Assembly: GCF_900110675.1 (NCBI RefSeq)
Contig: NZ_FOEN01000007.1
Span: 1-64,000 of the forward strand
DNA: 64,000 nucleotides
Direction: 5' to 3'
Origin: Ignavigranum ruoffiae
GTDB lineage: Bacteria; Bacillota; Bacilli; Lactobacillales; Aerococcaceae
This document shows, one piece after another, positions 34,407-43,882 of this stretch. Each line of letters starts with the position of its first letter. Within the stretch, counting starts at the first letter, position 1. A program made the position numbers and the translations under genes. Below the pieces are notes generated by a model. It saw only the letters and a program-made list of their open reading frames with translations, made no database searches and was not told the origin of the DNA.

Positions 34407-34943
34407 ATGTTTACAATTATTATTATCTGCCTTGCCTTTCTTGGCTTAAGTATTTTTATATTTTTTAAGCAATTGCGAAAAGACCAAGTTTGGCAACATA
34501 GATTTCTACTCTTGCCAGCTAGTCTTCTTCTAATTGCAGCTTCTTTACTCCCTATTTTCTTTGTGTTAGAAATGAGCCAGAGTCTTTCTAGCGAGGATGA
34601 ATATCGATTTGGATTTATTATTATTTTAGTTTTGACCCTTCCCATCCTGATTTTAACCCCGCTTTCGATGATTCAGAATTTGATCAATGGATATATTTTT
34701 TGGAAACATCGAACAGTAGTCAATATCTCATCAAAGCTGACCAAGATTTATTTCGGCAATCTGAGTCTTTACGCTCTATTTATTTTGATAAAAATCGTTT
34801 CAATCTTAGTTGATCATGCCGTTTTTTATTTTCATCTTATCACTGTTTTACTAGACTTGATTTTTGCCATTGTGTTGGTAATTTCGACAAAAGAGGTCAA
34901 GGATCAGATCTTGCTGACCTTAGAGCCAGAGAGCATCTCATGA
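34407..34943 (+). CDS. Hypothetical four-span membrane protein
   Basis: Membrane protein, 178 aa, with hydrophobic segments at about 1-19, 33-53, 67-90, 117-135 and 139-160. No motif or family recognised. Loops carry few charges apart from KQLRKDQVWQHR after the first span and SSEDEY between the second and third. GAAGGAG before ATG 34407 supports it. Alone between the dehydrogenase and the HIRAN-GNAT gene. Confidence 0.65.
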   Translation: MFTIIIICLAFLGLSIFIFFKQLRKDQVWQHRFLLLPASLLLIAASLLPIFFVLEMSQSLSSEDEYRFGFIIILVLTLPILILTPLSMIQNLINGYIFWKHRTVVNISSKLTKIYFGNLSLYALFILIKIVSILVDHAVFYFHLITVLLDLIFAIVLVISTKEVKDQILLTLEPESIS

Positions 34944-35119
34944 TTTTGATAGATCAAGATGATATAACTACGGACTATTTCTTTGGAAATGTATTAGTTA
35001 CTTAATATTGAGTATTTATAAGTGGATTTAGAGTTGGGACGATAAGGACAATCTTCTACAGTAGAGTAAAAGTTAATCCTTTTGAACAAATATTGATTGA
35101 TTAAGAAAGGAGTCTTTAA

Positions 35120-36508
35120 ATGGTTTATCCTTTAATGACACCCTTTGGCGAAATAATAATTAGCTTGGATGGTCACGAAATAGTTTATGAAGCTTATCCT
35201 TTGAGTTTGCTTTATCGAGACATTAAGTTATCGGGGCGGTATGCTATCATAGTCCCCTTTAATCCCGATCGGAAAAATCATCTCATCAGCTGTAAATTGA
35301 ATACTGAGGAAAAGTTAAACGTTGATTATGAATCCGGCGAGAACGTTCAGATAGTTAATTATGCAGATGTTGAGAAGCAAGGTTATGATTTGTCAATTGG
35401 CATCTCCGCAGAGACAGACTATATATATGGCTATCGTTACTCTTATTTTGATTTTGATGGAGCAGAGGTTAGAAATGGGATTGGCTATCAAGTCCTACCC
35501 TTTACTAAAACCCAACATTATCCTTTTGCTATTGCTTGGTCAGAAACAATGTCTGAAAATGAGGACACTCAAGCAAATTTACATCGGCTAACAATGACTT
35601 CGATAGCGGCGGAACCACAAGATTTAGATATTCAGCTAGGGCATAAGCAAACAAATGGGGATATTATTTGGAATCAGAGGTCAAAAAACTTCTTATATCA
35701 TACTTGGTTGGTAGGCAATCATTATGTAGATACTGATATAGAGCTAATTGCATATGGGGAGAAACTATCTTTAGTTCGGGAACCTCGAAACACTTATGAT
35801 AAGTGGGCAATTAGAGTGAACAACGAACAAGGAGATAAATTAGGTTATATTCCCAAAGAGTTGAGTAGAAGATTGGCTCAGCGAATGGATGCTGGCCACG
35901 AAATAATATGTTTCGCTGAAGGAATCTCGAACATTCAAGGAAAACGACGCTTATTTTTAGGGATTTATACTGAAAGGATATTTCCTCGAACCATACAAAC
36001 AGATCGACTAAGTATTAGGCCCTTTAAACTATCAGATCGAGCAGATCTCTTAGAAATTTATGGGAATCCTGAGGTCTGTCAATTCTTGCTCCATGAACCT
36101 TGGAATGAACAGCAAAGTTACGATGAAATTATTATAAAGAACAATCATGATTTATTAACAACAGATGCGCCCTTAAACTTAGCCGTTGAGCTTGACCAGA
36201 AAGTAATCGGTGAAATTTCGGCATGGTTTACGGATATGAAGGAGACCCTTGAAATTGGTTTCGTCTTTAATCTAGACTATGGGGGACAGGAGTATGCGCA
36301 AGAAGCTGCAAGAGCGGTCATTGAGCATCTGGTTAAGTATTATAAGATTCATCGGATTATTGCCAATCTTGATGCGCGAAATCAGGCTTTAGCCAGATTA
36401 TGTCAGCGAATTGGTATGCGTCAGGAAGGACAGTTTATCCAGGACTATTGGAATAAAGGTGAGTGGACGGATAGTTATATCTATGCCATCTTGGCCAGTG
36501 AAATTTAA
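35120..36508 (+). CDS. HIRAN domain-GNAT acetyltransferase fusion with novel N-terminal domain
   Basis: One uninterrupted 462-aa frame with three parts. Residues 1-190 match nothing I recognise (mixed alpha/beta, aromatic-rich). Residues about 194-285 form a HIRAN domain: LVGNHYVDTDIEL, LSLVREPRNTYDKWAIRV and KLGYIPKELSRRLAQRM are its hallmark segments. Residues about 292-462 form a RimJ/L-type GNAT: TDRLSIRPFKLSDRADL, IGEISAWF, EIGFVFNLDYGGQEYAQEAA (acetyl-CoA loop, less canonical) and NLDARNQALARLCQRIGM. HIRAN domains bind single-stranded or damaged DNA ends and are usually joined to helicases or nucleases. AAGGAG precedes the ATG; no partner genes. Confidence 0.82.
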   Translation: MVYPLMTPFGEIIISLDGHEIVYEAYPLSLLYRDIKLSGRYAIIVPFNPDRKNHLISCKLNTEEKLNVDYESGENVQIVNYADVEKQGYDLSIGISAETDYIYGYRYSYFDFDGAEVRNGIGYQVLPFTKTQHYPFAIAWSETMSENEDTQANLHRLTMTSIAAEPQDLDIQLGHKQTNGDIIWNQRSKNFLYHTWLVGNHYVDTDIELIAYGEKLSLVREPRNTYDKWAIRVNNEQGDKLGYIPKELSRRLAQRMDAGHEIICFAEGISNIQGKRRLFLGIYTERIFPRTIQTDRLSIRPFKLSDRADLLEIYGNPEVCQFLLHEPWNEQQSYDEIIIKNNHDLLTTDAPLNLAVELDQKVIGEISAWFTDMKETLEIGFVFNLDYGGQEYAQEAARAVIEHLVKYYKIHRIIANLDARNQALARLCQRIGMRQEGQFIQDYWNKGEWTDSYIYAILASEI

Positions 36509-36671
36509 GTTGATTTGGCAGTCAAGCTTTTGATGGGTTTAACTCTGGTTTAGTACTAGCTAAGAATTTCGATTGACTTTTCTCTTATGAAGGTGATTGA
36601 CCTTTGAAGGAGCTAAATCAGCTGAAATTCAACGAGTAAAGAAAGATTATGGAATTGTAGATGGAGATTGT

Positions 36672-37115
36672 ATGATTATTAGAGAAATTAAGCATCGGAA
36701 ACGAGATTATTTGCCACTCTTGTTATTGGCGGACGAGCAAGAGAGTATGATTGATTGTTATCTTGATCGAGGGCAGCTTTATGTCCTCGAAGATCCAGAT
36801 CTAAGAGCGGTCTGCGTTTTGACCGATGAAGGCGACGATATTTTAGAAATTAAAAACTTGGCCGTCGATACTCCTTTTCAAGGGCGGGGATACGGTAAGG
36901 CAATGATTGAATTTGTCGTCGAAAAATATAGGCAGACCTATTCAATTCTACAAGTCGGAACTGGGGAAAGCACTCTAACGCTCCCTTTCTATCAAAAATG
37001 TGGTTTCAGCCCTCATCATCGTCTTAAAAACTTTTTCATTGAAAATTATAACCAGCCAATTATTGAAGCGGGCCAGCTGTTAAGGGATATGATTTATTTA
37101 CGCCGAGATATTTAA
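36672..37115 (+). CDS. GNAT family N-acetyltransferase
   Basis: Acetyltransferase, 147 aa. Acetyl-CoA loop is FQGRGYGKAMIEFV (near residue 77) after the strand EIKNLAVD; the C-terminal FYQKCGF is the usual beta-6/beta-7 segment. LYVLEDPDLRAVCVLTDEGDD forms the preceding strands. The start at 36672 is favoured by similarity of MIIREIKHR to GNAT N-termini and a GGAG 5 nt upstream; the frame is open to 36597 without a good site. Substrate unknown. Confidence 0.8.
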   Translation: MIIREIKHRKRDYLPLLLLADEQESMIDCYLDRGQLYVLEDPDLRAVCVLTDEGDDILEIKNLAVDTPFQGRGYGKAMIEFVVEKYRQTYSILQVGTGESTLTLPFYQKCGFSPHHRLKNFFIENYNQPIIEAGQLLRDMIYLRRDI

Positions 37116-37162
37116 TAACTTGATTTCATAACTATGCAAATGACAAAAAAGGAGTGAACTCG

Positions 37163-37997
37163 TTGAAGATTACCAGTTTTGGCACGACCACTTTGTTGTT
37201 TGATGATGGTAGGGATCAGATTCTATTTGATGCCCATTTTAGCCGTCCATCGATCGGTCAAGCCCTGTTTACCAAGTTGAAAGTTGATCATGAAATCATT
37301 CAAGAGATGATAGAAAAGCATGATTTCAGTCGTTTGAAAGCAATCTTTGTATCTCATTCACATTACGACCATGTACTTGATGCGCCTTATCTGGCTCAAA
37401 TAACCGGGGCAAAGTTATATGGCAGTCCTTCAACAATTAACGTAGGGCGCGGGCCTTGCTGACAGCCAATTAGAGACTTTCCAGGCTGATCAAGCTTATC
37501 AAATAGGGGATTATCAGATTCGCATAATTCCCTCGATTCATTCCAAACCAATTCCTTTTAATGATGATTTAGGCCAAGAAATCGAAGAACCGCTGAGCCA
37601 ACCTAATCGTGTTCGGGCCTATAAAGAAGGAGGCTCGTTTGATTTTTATATTCAACATGGTAAGAAGTCGTATTTAATTCATCCAAGCTGTAATTATATT
37701 GAAGGAAATCTAAAGGGTTGGACTGCTGACCTCTTGTTCTTGGCTTTAGCCGGAATTACCAAGATGAAACCCGAGGAAAAAGAGGCATATTTTGATCAAA
37801 CCATCGGCCAGACCCAAGCCAGTTTAGTGATTCCCATTCATTGGGATAATTTTTTTGTATCTTTGGCTAAGCCGACTAAAGCAATGCCTCAGCTTGCCGA
37901 GCATACCGATCAGGTTCTTTTCGAATTAGTTCAATATTGTGAGAAACACGGCATCAACACCTTAGTTCAACTCCCACGTACGAGTTTTGATTTTTAA
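37163..37997 (+). pseudogene. Metallo-beta-lactamase-fold hydrolase, frameshifted
   Basis: Begins at TTG 37163, 8 nt after AAAAAAGGAG (the in-frame GTG at 37154 overlaps that site). The first frame carries the strand MKITSFGTTTLLFDD and the metal motif VSHSHYDH, then ends at a TGA after ...VGRGPC. Removing one G from GGG 37451-37453 restores VGRGLADSQLETFQ and continues to 37997, including IIPSIHSKP and VIPIHWDNFF. The family (UlaG-like/YhfI-like beta-lactamase superfamily) cleaves esters or phosphodiesters. Single one-base lesion; rest intact. Confidence 0.82.
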
Positions 37998-38017
37998 TGT
38001 TGAAAGACATTTTGGAA

Positions 38018-38071
38018 TTTACTCAATCTTTACCGAACCTTTACAGAAGATTTACACTACTCAGTTATACT
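38018..38071 (+). promoter_or_regulatory. PhoP-type box (four 11-bp repeats) and -10 of the phosphatase gene
   Basis: TTTACT (38018), TTTACC (38029), TTTACA (38040) and TTTACA (38051) at 11-bp period, with TATACT at 38066-38071, 15 bp after the last repeat starts. Same layout as 25718-25771. No -35 box. Confidence 0.85.
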
Positions 38072-38116
38072 GAACATTGTAACTGAGTTTACAATATCTT
38101 TGTAAAGGAGAAGTCG

Positions 38117-40018
38117 ATGAAATCTTTAAAGAAAGCGGTATTAACGACTGTATTGGTATCGAATTTATTAGCTGGTGTTAGTGTTCCGGTGTTTGCTCAA
38201 TCAGTAGCTGAGGAAACTTTAGCCCATAATGAGGAAAAGGCTAAGGATCCAAAATTAACGCCTGAAGCCTTCTCAGAGAATGATGGCATTGAGAAGGATG
38301 ATCAAGGCAAGGTCATTTCTGTCACCATCGGTGGCGAGAAAGCTGAAGTTCTTGAGGAGAATCCTGCTAAGACCGAGGCGCCTGTTAATAACAAGCCGAA
38401 TCGTATCACCACGAATCTAAGTGAAGATCCAGCGACCTCAATGTATTTCCAATGGCATACGACGGATGAAGACAAAGAAGCGCGTTTGTATCTTTGGGAA
38501 GAGGGTCAAAGTATTGATGAGGCGGTCGAAATAACGCCAGAGATCTCAGTGATTGAAGATGCTTATTATGTACAACAAACCGATGATGGACATTTCGTCT
38601 ATGCGATTATGTGGGACGAAGAGGAAGATGAACCTTTAACCGATCTTGATGATCCATTTCAACCCCTTGATCAAGCTGATAAAGTTTTAGGTTACTTCAC
38701 CGATGAAGCTTTTAGCAAGGATAATTTATTATGGTTGGATAAAGGCTATGAAGAATATTCCGTGCCAGTGCCTTATGCTAAATTTAATGAAACAGCTTAT
38801 AAAGCAGTGGCAGAAGATTTAAAACCAGCAACGGTTTATCATTATGCTGTAGGCAACAAAGAAGGTGAATTGTCAGAAGAAGCTAGCTTTACTACTGCCC
38901 AAGCTGAAGCTAAAGATTTTACTTTCGTCCACTATACCGACACACAAAATGCGTTCGCTTCTCAAAATCAACGTTCAGAGGCATATTATTCTAAATCTAC
39001 TATGGATTCAATTTTAGCTAATGAGGAGGCTCAAGGAGCCAGCTTTGCTATCCATACGGGTGACGTGGTTAATGATGATTACAATGATACTGAGTGGAAT
39101 TTAACCTTGACCGCTTTAAGTGAATTAAATCAAACCATGCCTCATCTATTCGTAACAGGTAATCATGACAATGAAGATTTCCAACAACATATTTATACCC
39201 CCAATGAAATTGAAGATATGAAATCTGGTGTGGCTTATTCAACACGTTATAATGGTGTTCAATTCATTACCCTCAATACAGAAAATGATATGGAGTCAGA
39301 AGAAGATGCATCACCAATGATTTCTGAGGAACAAATGACTTGGTTTGAAGAAGAACTTAAGGCAGCTCAAGAAGCACGAGATAAGGGTGAAATTAATTGG
39401 ATTATTGTTAATTATCACCGTCCGCTGGTATCAGCTTCTTATCACTCTTTAGAAGATGAGAAAGTTCAATTAGTTCGCGATGAGTTAATGGCTATCTTAG
39501 ACCAATATGATGTCGATTTAGTCTTAAATGGTCATGACCATAATGTTACAGCCACCCATGCATTGAAATACGATGAGAAGAGTTTCGTTAAAGCCAGTGT
39601 AGCTACTGAAGGGGTTACCAAGGATAATGTAACAACTTATAGCTCTCCGGAAGGAACAATTAATATCGTGCCTGACACAGCCGGAACGAAGAACTATGAT
39701 GCGATTTATAAGAATCAATCCTTTGAATGGTTAAAAGAGAATGAAGATATTCATGAGACTTTCGCTGAATTGATGGATTACGAAGTCACTGAAGATGATA
39801 TCAAAGCTTTCCGCGAATTATTTGTTACTGAAGATCAACCCTTCCGTTCACCATTCTATACCGACGGCCACTCCAATGCCCGTGAAGGAAATATCCAACA
39901 CTATGCAGTGGTTGATGTGACCGCCGATAAGATTACATATAAAATGTATGAAGTGATTGGCGAAGATTTAGATAATCGTGAAACCAACTTAATCCATACT
40001 TATGTGATTGAAAAATAA
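38117..40018 (+). CDS. Secreted purple-acid-type metallophosphatase
   Basis: Exported phosphatase, 633 aa. Signal peptide about 1-28 (ends VPVFAQS), acidic spacer, then an N-terminal beta-sandwich like that of purple acid phosphatases (about 95-260; RITTNLSEDPATSMYFQW), then the calcineurin-type metal domain: YTDTQ (Asp275), HTGDVVND, TGNHDNED, NYHRPL and NGHDHN supply the metal ligands. No sortase motif or membrane tail is seen, so it is probably released or wall associated. A PhoP-type box in the promoter fits a role in freeing phosphate from organic esters during starvation. AAAGGAGAAG precedes the ATG. Confidence 0.9.
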   Translation: MKSLKKAVLTTVLVSNLLAGVSVPVFAQSVAEETLAHNEEKAKDPKLTPEAFSENDGIEKDDQGKVISVTIGGEKAEVLEENPAKTEAPVNNKPNRITTNLSEDPATSMYFQWHTTDEDKEARLYLWEEGQSIDEAVEITPEISVIEDAYYVQQTDDGHFVYAIMWDEEEDEPLTDLDDPFQPLDQADKVLGYFTDEAFSKDNLLWLDKGYEEYSVPVPYAKFNETAYKAVAEDLKPATVYHYAVGNKEGELSEEASFTTAQAEAKDFTFVHYTDTQNAFASQNQRSEAYYSKSTMDSILANEEAQGASFAIHTGDVVNDDYNDTEWNLTLTALSELNQTMPHLFVTGNHDNEDFQQHIYTPNEIEDMKSGVAYSTRYNGVQFITLNTENDMESEEDASPMISEEQMTWFEEELKAAQEARDKGEINWIIVNYHRPLVSASYHSLEDEKVQLVRDELMAILDQYDVDLVLNGHDHNVTATHALKYDEKSFVKASVATEGVTKDNVTTYSSPEGTINIVPDTAGTKNYDAIYKNQSFEWLKENEDIHETFAELMDYEVTEDDIKAFRELFVTEDQPFRSPFYTDGHSNAREGNIQHYAVVDVTADKITYKMYEVIGEDLDNRETNLIHTYVIEK

Positions 40019-40046
40019 ATCTTAAATTTACCTACGGAATTCATAT

Positions 40047-40107
40047 ATCCCTATTTATATTCTTAACTCGATTTAGTTATAAGTTAGGAATAAAATAGGG
40101 ATTTTTT
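40047..40107 (+). terminator. Intrinsic terminator after phosphatase gene
   Basis: ATCCCTATTT/AAATAGGGAT outer stem with an inner TTAACT/AGTTA pairing, then six T. Confidence 0.88.
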
Positions 40108-40188
40108 AATGAATAAAAACATATTCAGATGGCGAAATATAGTTGATCATCAAGATACTAGATGAAAAAAGTTCTTATGTTACAATAG

Positions 40189-40217
40189 TTCAGACAGTGT
40201 TCTCTGCATTGTCTGAA
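40189..40217 (+). repeat. Inverted repeat in the mazG leader
   Basis: TTCAGACA and TGTCTGAA, eight bases each with a 12-base gap, 23 bp before the MazG start. No T-run. Operator or RNA hairpin. Confidence 0.5.
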
Positions 40218-40240
40218 AAGTAGTAGAGGTGATTGAATTA

Positions 40241-40558
40241 ATGGATATTAAGAATTATCAAGCTTGGGTCAGTGAATTTTATTAGGAGCGCCACTGGTAT
40301 CAATATAATCCTTTTATTCGGAGCAATTTTTTGACGGAAGAGGTAGGCGAATTAGCCCAAGCCATTCGTAAATATGAGATCGGTCGTGACCGACCTGATG
40401 AAGAAGTCCCTTCACAGGTTGAGAATCTAGCCGATATCAAAGAAAAATTAGGGGATGTCTTGGATAATATCTTTATTTTAGCTGATAAGTATCAAATTTC
40501 TTTAGAAGAGATCATGGTTGCCCATAAAAATAAACTAGAAAAAAGGTTTGATCAATGA
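40241..40558 (+). pseudogene. MazG-like nucleotide pyrophosphohydrolase with amber codon 15
   Basis: MazG-fold enzyme of 105 aa hydrolysing (d)NTPs to monophosphates. The frame from ATG 40241 reads MDIKNYQAWVSEFY, then TAG (40283-40285), then ERHWYQYNPFIRSNFLTEEVGELAQAIRKYE and on to EKLGDVLDNIFILADKYQ (given in parts), bearing the EExxE and ExxD metal helices. A single base change explains the stop. Restart at TTG 40331 would still keep the metal helices but lose the first helix. Overlaps the LOG gene by 4 bp (ATGA). Confidence 0.8.
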
Positions 40559-41115
40559 ATATTACCGTATATTGTGGAGCAAGCGTAGGGAATCATCAAG
40601 TTTATCAAGAAAAAGCTCAGGAATTGGCCAAATGGATGGCTCAAAATAATCACACGTTAATTTATGGTGGTGGGAATGTTGGTCTGATGGGGGTGATGGC
40701 CGATACCATATTAAACGATGGTGGTCAGGCTATAGGTGTGATGCCGTCATTCCTAAAAGAACGTGAAATCGCTCATAATCGACTGACCGACTTATTTCTA
40801 GTAGAAAATATGACTGAGCGAAAGCTTAAAATGATCCATCTGGCTGATGCCTTTATTGCTTTGCCTGGAGGTCCTGGAACCTTAGAGGAAATATCTGAGG
40901 TCATCTCATGGGCGCGGATAGGACAGAATAATAAACCTTGTATTCTTTATAATATTGCTGGTTATTACAATCATTTAAGTTATCTATTTGATCATATGGT
41001 AAGTGAAGGTTTCTTGAACCAAGCTGATCGTGATCAGATTATGATTGACAATAGCCTTTCGCGGATGGAAAATTTTATCATAAATTATCGTCCGCCTAAA
41101 ATTAGATCCTATTGA
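40555..41115 (+). CDS. LOG family protein (nucleotide 5'-monophosphate phosphoribohydrolase-like)
   Basis: Rossmann-like protein, 186 aa. IYGGGNVGLMGVMAD and ALPGGPGTLEEISE (PGGxGTxxE, nucleotide-binding and catalytic) mark it as the LOG/TIGR00730 family, which cuts ribose 5-phosphate from AMP-type or cytokinin nucleotides; the bacterial substrate is often unknown. It begins inside the mazG stop codon (ATGA overlap), so both act on nucleotides in a shared operon. If mazG's stop is real, polarity may lower its expression. Confidence 0.92.
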   Translation: MNITVYCGASVGNHQVYQEKAQELAKWMAQNNHTLIYGGGNVGLMGVMADTILNDGGQAIGVMPSFLKEREIAHNRLTDLFLVENMTERKLKMIHLADAFIALPGGPGTLEEISEVISWARIGQNNKPCILYNIAGYYNHLSYLFDHMVSEGFLNQADRDQIMIDNSLSRMENFIINYRPPKIRSY

Positions 41116-41358
41116 GTGAGGTGCTTGCTTAATTTGTTCATAACATATCCTTAAATTGCATTACTTCAGCAAATTGGGATTAGGGATTAAATTATTAGAT
41201 TTACATACAAAATCATAAATGTTTTTGTAGCTTTTTCTCTGCAGCCATAAGTGATATTCCTTGTAGACATTCTAATCTATGATAAAATAGAGATGTAAAG
41301 CTTAGATTTCGAAATATCAGCACAGCTTTTGGACTCAATAGAAAGAAGGAATATTTCA

Positions 41359-42791
41359 ATGGTCTTAGAGAAAATTGAAGCAGTCCTTGATTATGACATT
41401 GTTGTGATTGGAGCAGGGTCACCAGGTGTGCCAGCCGCCCTAGCAGCTGCTGAAAGTGGGGCAAAGGTAGCCATTATCCAAAAGGAACGCCATGCCTCTG
41501 CCTGTGGTCACATTAGTGCAGGAATTGATGTAGATCATTCTGATCCCGTTGCCGTTCAAAAATTAGTCAAACGAATGATGACTGACAATGATGATCGATC
41601 TAAACGGGGTTTGATTGAATCCTATGTGAAACACTCAGACAACGCTTTGTTATGGCTGTACGACAAGATGAAAGAAGCTGGCGTTCATGTGAATGAACTA
41701 GGGAATGGACCGCAACAAGGATTGATTGAGGAAGAAGACTTAGATTTACAATTTGTTACCTTGCTTGTCGGCCCTAAACCTAATGATGTCGGCGACGCCA
41801 TGATTGCCCTTTGTCAACTAGCCCAGCAACAAGGCGTTGATATTTATTATAATGCACCTGCTGTACGATTGATTAAGGAACAAGGACGAGTAACCGGCGT
41901 GATTGCCCGAACGGTCGATGGCTATCAAAAATTTTATGCCAGTAAGGGAGTCATCTTAGGTACGGGTGATTATCAGAATGACCCAGCCATGATGCAGCAG
42001 TATTTACCAGATGTGGCCCATTTTGAGAAGAAGAAGACGGGCTGTACAGGCGATGGTCATAAAATGTTAATCGGTATCGGCGGCCGAATGGAAAATGTAG
42101 GTCATACCAAGATGGTTCATGATATGGATTCTGGACCGAGTGCAATGATGTCCTTACCATTCTTACGGGTGAAACTCGATGGAACTCGTTTCGTCAATGA
42201 AGAAGTTAAGATGGAATACATGAACTGTTATACCTTAGCCGAAGGTGGCCATTATGCACAGATCTTCGACGATGCCTATCTGGAAAAGCGAAGGATTGGG
42301 CCAAGAAAATTCCAGATAAAGCTGAACTGAAGAATTATATGCCTGAAGAGCCCGGCGAGAAGAAAGGGGTCCTAGTTGATCAGATTGCAACTTTTAAGGC
42401 CAATAGTCTCGAAGAACTTGCTGAAAAATTACAGATCACTGATGTCGAAACCTTCAAAGAAACCGTCCAACGGTATAATGAATTAGTTGAAGCAGGTAAA
42501 GATGTCGACTTTGGTGTTGCTCCAGAACATCTTTCAGCCATTGATACGCCACCATATTATGGAACCCACCGTCATGTTCGCTTTACTCAAGGTTGTTCCG
42601 GTATTGTGGTTAATGAATATAATCAGGTCCTTGATGTTCATGATCAACCGATTGAGGGAGTTTATGCGATTGGTAACCTAGCGGGTAATTTCTACGGCTC
42701 GATTGATTATCCTCTTTCAATTGGTGGTTTGAATTTAGGTCACAATTACACTCAAGGTTATGTTGTTGGCAAGATGTTGGCAGAACAGTAA
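41359..42791 (+). pseudogene. FAD-dependent fumarate reductase/dehydrogenase-like flavoprotein, frameshifted
   Basis: FAD_binding_2 flavoprotein, about 477 aa if repaired. First frame: FAD motif DIVVIGAGSPGVPAALAAAE (residues about 12-31), then a long body to KRRIGPRKFQIKLN and TGA. Adding one A to the AAAA at 42284-42287 yields LEKAKDWAKKIPDKAELKNY and joins MPEEPGEKK...GVYAIGNLAGNFYGSIDYP, the C-terminal FAD-binding part. Relatives include fumarate/urocanate reductases and ketosteroid dehydrogenases; no signal peptide or FMN domain is present. Start ATG 41359 is 8 nt after AGAAGGA. Substrate unknown. Confidence 0.82.
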
Positions 42792-42845
42792 TCGACATTA
42801 AGTAGGCGGATTGAGGTAATTCATACACATTAAGGAGGAATTTGA

Positions 42846-43802
42846 ATGGGACTTTTAGTGGATGGTGTTTGGCAAGACAAATGGTACGATACCAAGAAAT
42901 CTAAAGGACATTTTGTCAGAACTCAAACTCAATTTCGTAATTGGATCACTAAGGATGGTAGTCCGGGACCAACGGGTGAAGGGGGCTTTAAAGCAGAGAA
43001 AGATCGCTATCACCTATACGTATCTTATGCGTGTCCTTGGGCTTCTCGTGCTTTAATTTTCCGGAAAATCAAGGGATTGGAAGATATTATTTCTCTATCG
43101 GTGGTCCACCCTTATATGGGCGAAAACGGCTGGACCTTTGAAGAAGGGGACGGTGTGATTCCAGATACAGTACATCAATTTGATTATTTATATCAAGTAT
43201 ACTTAAACGATGATCCTAAGTATACGGGACGGGTAACTGTGCCAGTCTTATTCGACAAGAAACAAGATCGCATCGTTTCCAATGAATCGGCTGATATCAT
43301 TCGCATGTTTAACTCAGCCTTTGATGACTTAGGGGCTAAAGAAGGCGACTATTATCCAGAAGAATTGCGTGAAGAAATTGATGAAATTAATGAGTTAGTC
43401 TACCACAATGTGAACAATGGGGTTTATAAGGCTGGATTTGCCACTAAACAAGAAGTTTATGAAGCAGAAGTTCGCAACTTATTTACCACCCTAGATAAAT
43501 TAGAAGAACGGCTTATCGATCAAGATTATTTAGTAGGAAATACACTTACTGAAGCGGACTGGCGTTTGTTCACCACTTTAATTCGTTTTGAACCGGTATA
43601 TTTTGGCCATTTCAAATGTAATCTGAAACATTTAACGGATTACCCAAACCTATGGAACTATACTAAGCGTCTGTATAATTATCCGGGTGTCAGCGAGACG
43701 GTTAATTTTGATCATATCAAGCGTCACTATTATATGAGCCATCCAACCATTAACCCTAATCAAATCGTGCCACTGGGTCCTGATTTGGATTACACTGTTT
43801 AA
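42846..43802 (+). CDS. Glutathionyl-hydroquinone reductase-like GST (YqjG/ECM4 family)
   Basis: Omega-type glutathione transferase, 318 aa. The catalytic Cys63 lies in YVSYACPWASR, and WHPYMGENGW-like VVHPYMGENGWTF, NESADIIRMFNSAF and the C-terminal all-helical domain match glutathionyl-hydroquinone reductases, which reduce glutathionyl-quinones using glutathione. This implies that glutathione (made or imported) or another thiol is available. AAGGAGG precedes the ATG, 51 bp after the broken flavoprotein; a shared transcript is possible. Strong terminator follows. Confidence 0.9.
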   Translation: MGLLVDGVWQDKWYDTKKSKGHFVRTQTQFRNWITKDGSPGPTGEGGFKAEKDRYHLYVSYACPWASRALIFRKIKGLEDIISLSVVHPYMGENGWTFEEGDGVIPDTVHQFDYLYQVYLNDDPKYTGRVTVPVLFDKKQDRIVSNESADIIRMFNSAFDDLGAKEGDYYPEELREEIDEINELVYHNVNNGVYKAGFATKQEVYEAEVRNLFTTLDKLEERLIDQDYLVGNTLTEADWRLFTTLIRFEPVYFGHFKCNLKHLTDYPNLWNYTKRLYNYPGVSETVNFDHIKRHYYMSHPTINPNQIVPLGPDLDYTV

Positions 43803-43811
43803 AAGTACAAT

Positions 43812-43866
43812 AAAACATCCATCCTGGGCAAGTCATCGAGCTTGTCAGGATGGATGTTTTTTGTTT
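43812..43866 (+). terminator. Strong terminator after GST gene
   Basis: Perfect stem AAACATCCATCCTG/CAGGATGGATGTTT with an extra GGCAAG/CTTGTC inner stem and T-run. Probably also ends the minus-strand hydrolase gene. Confidence 0.92.
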
Positions 43867-43882
43867 GTTATTTTATGATGAG

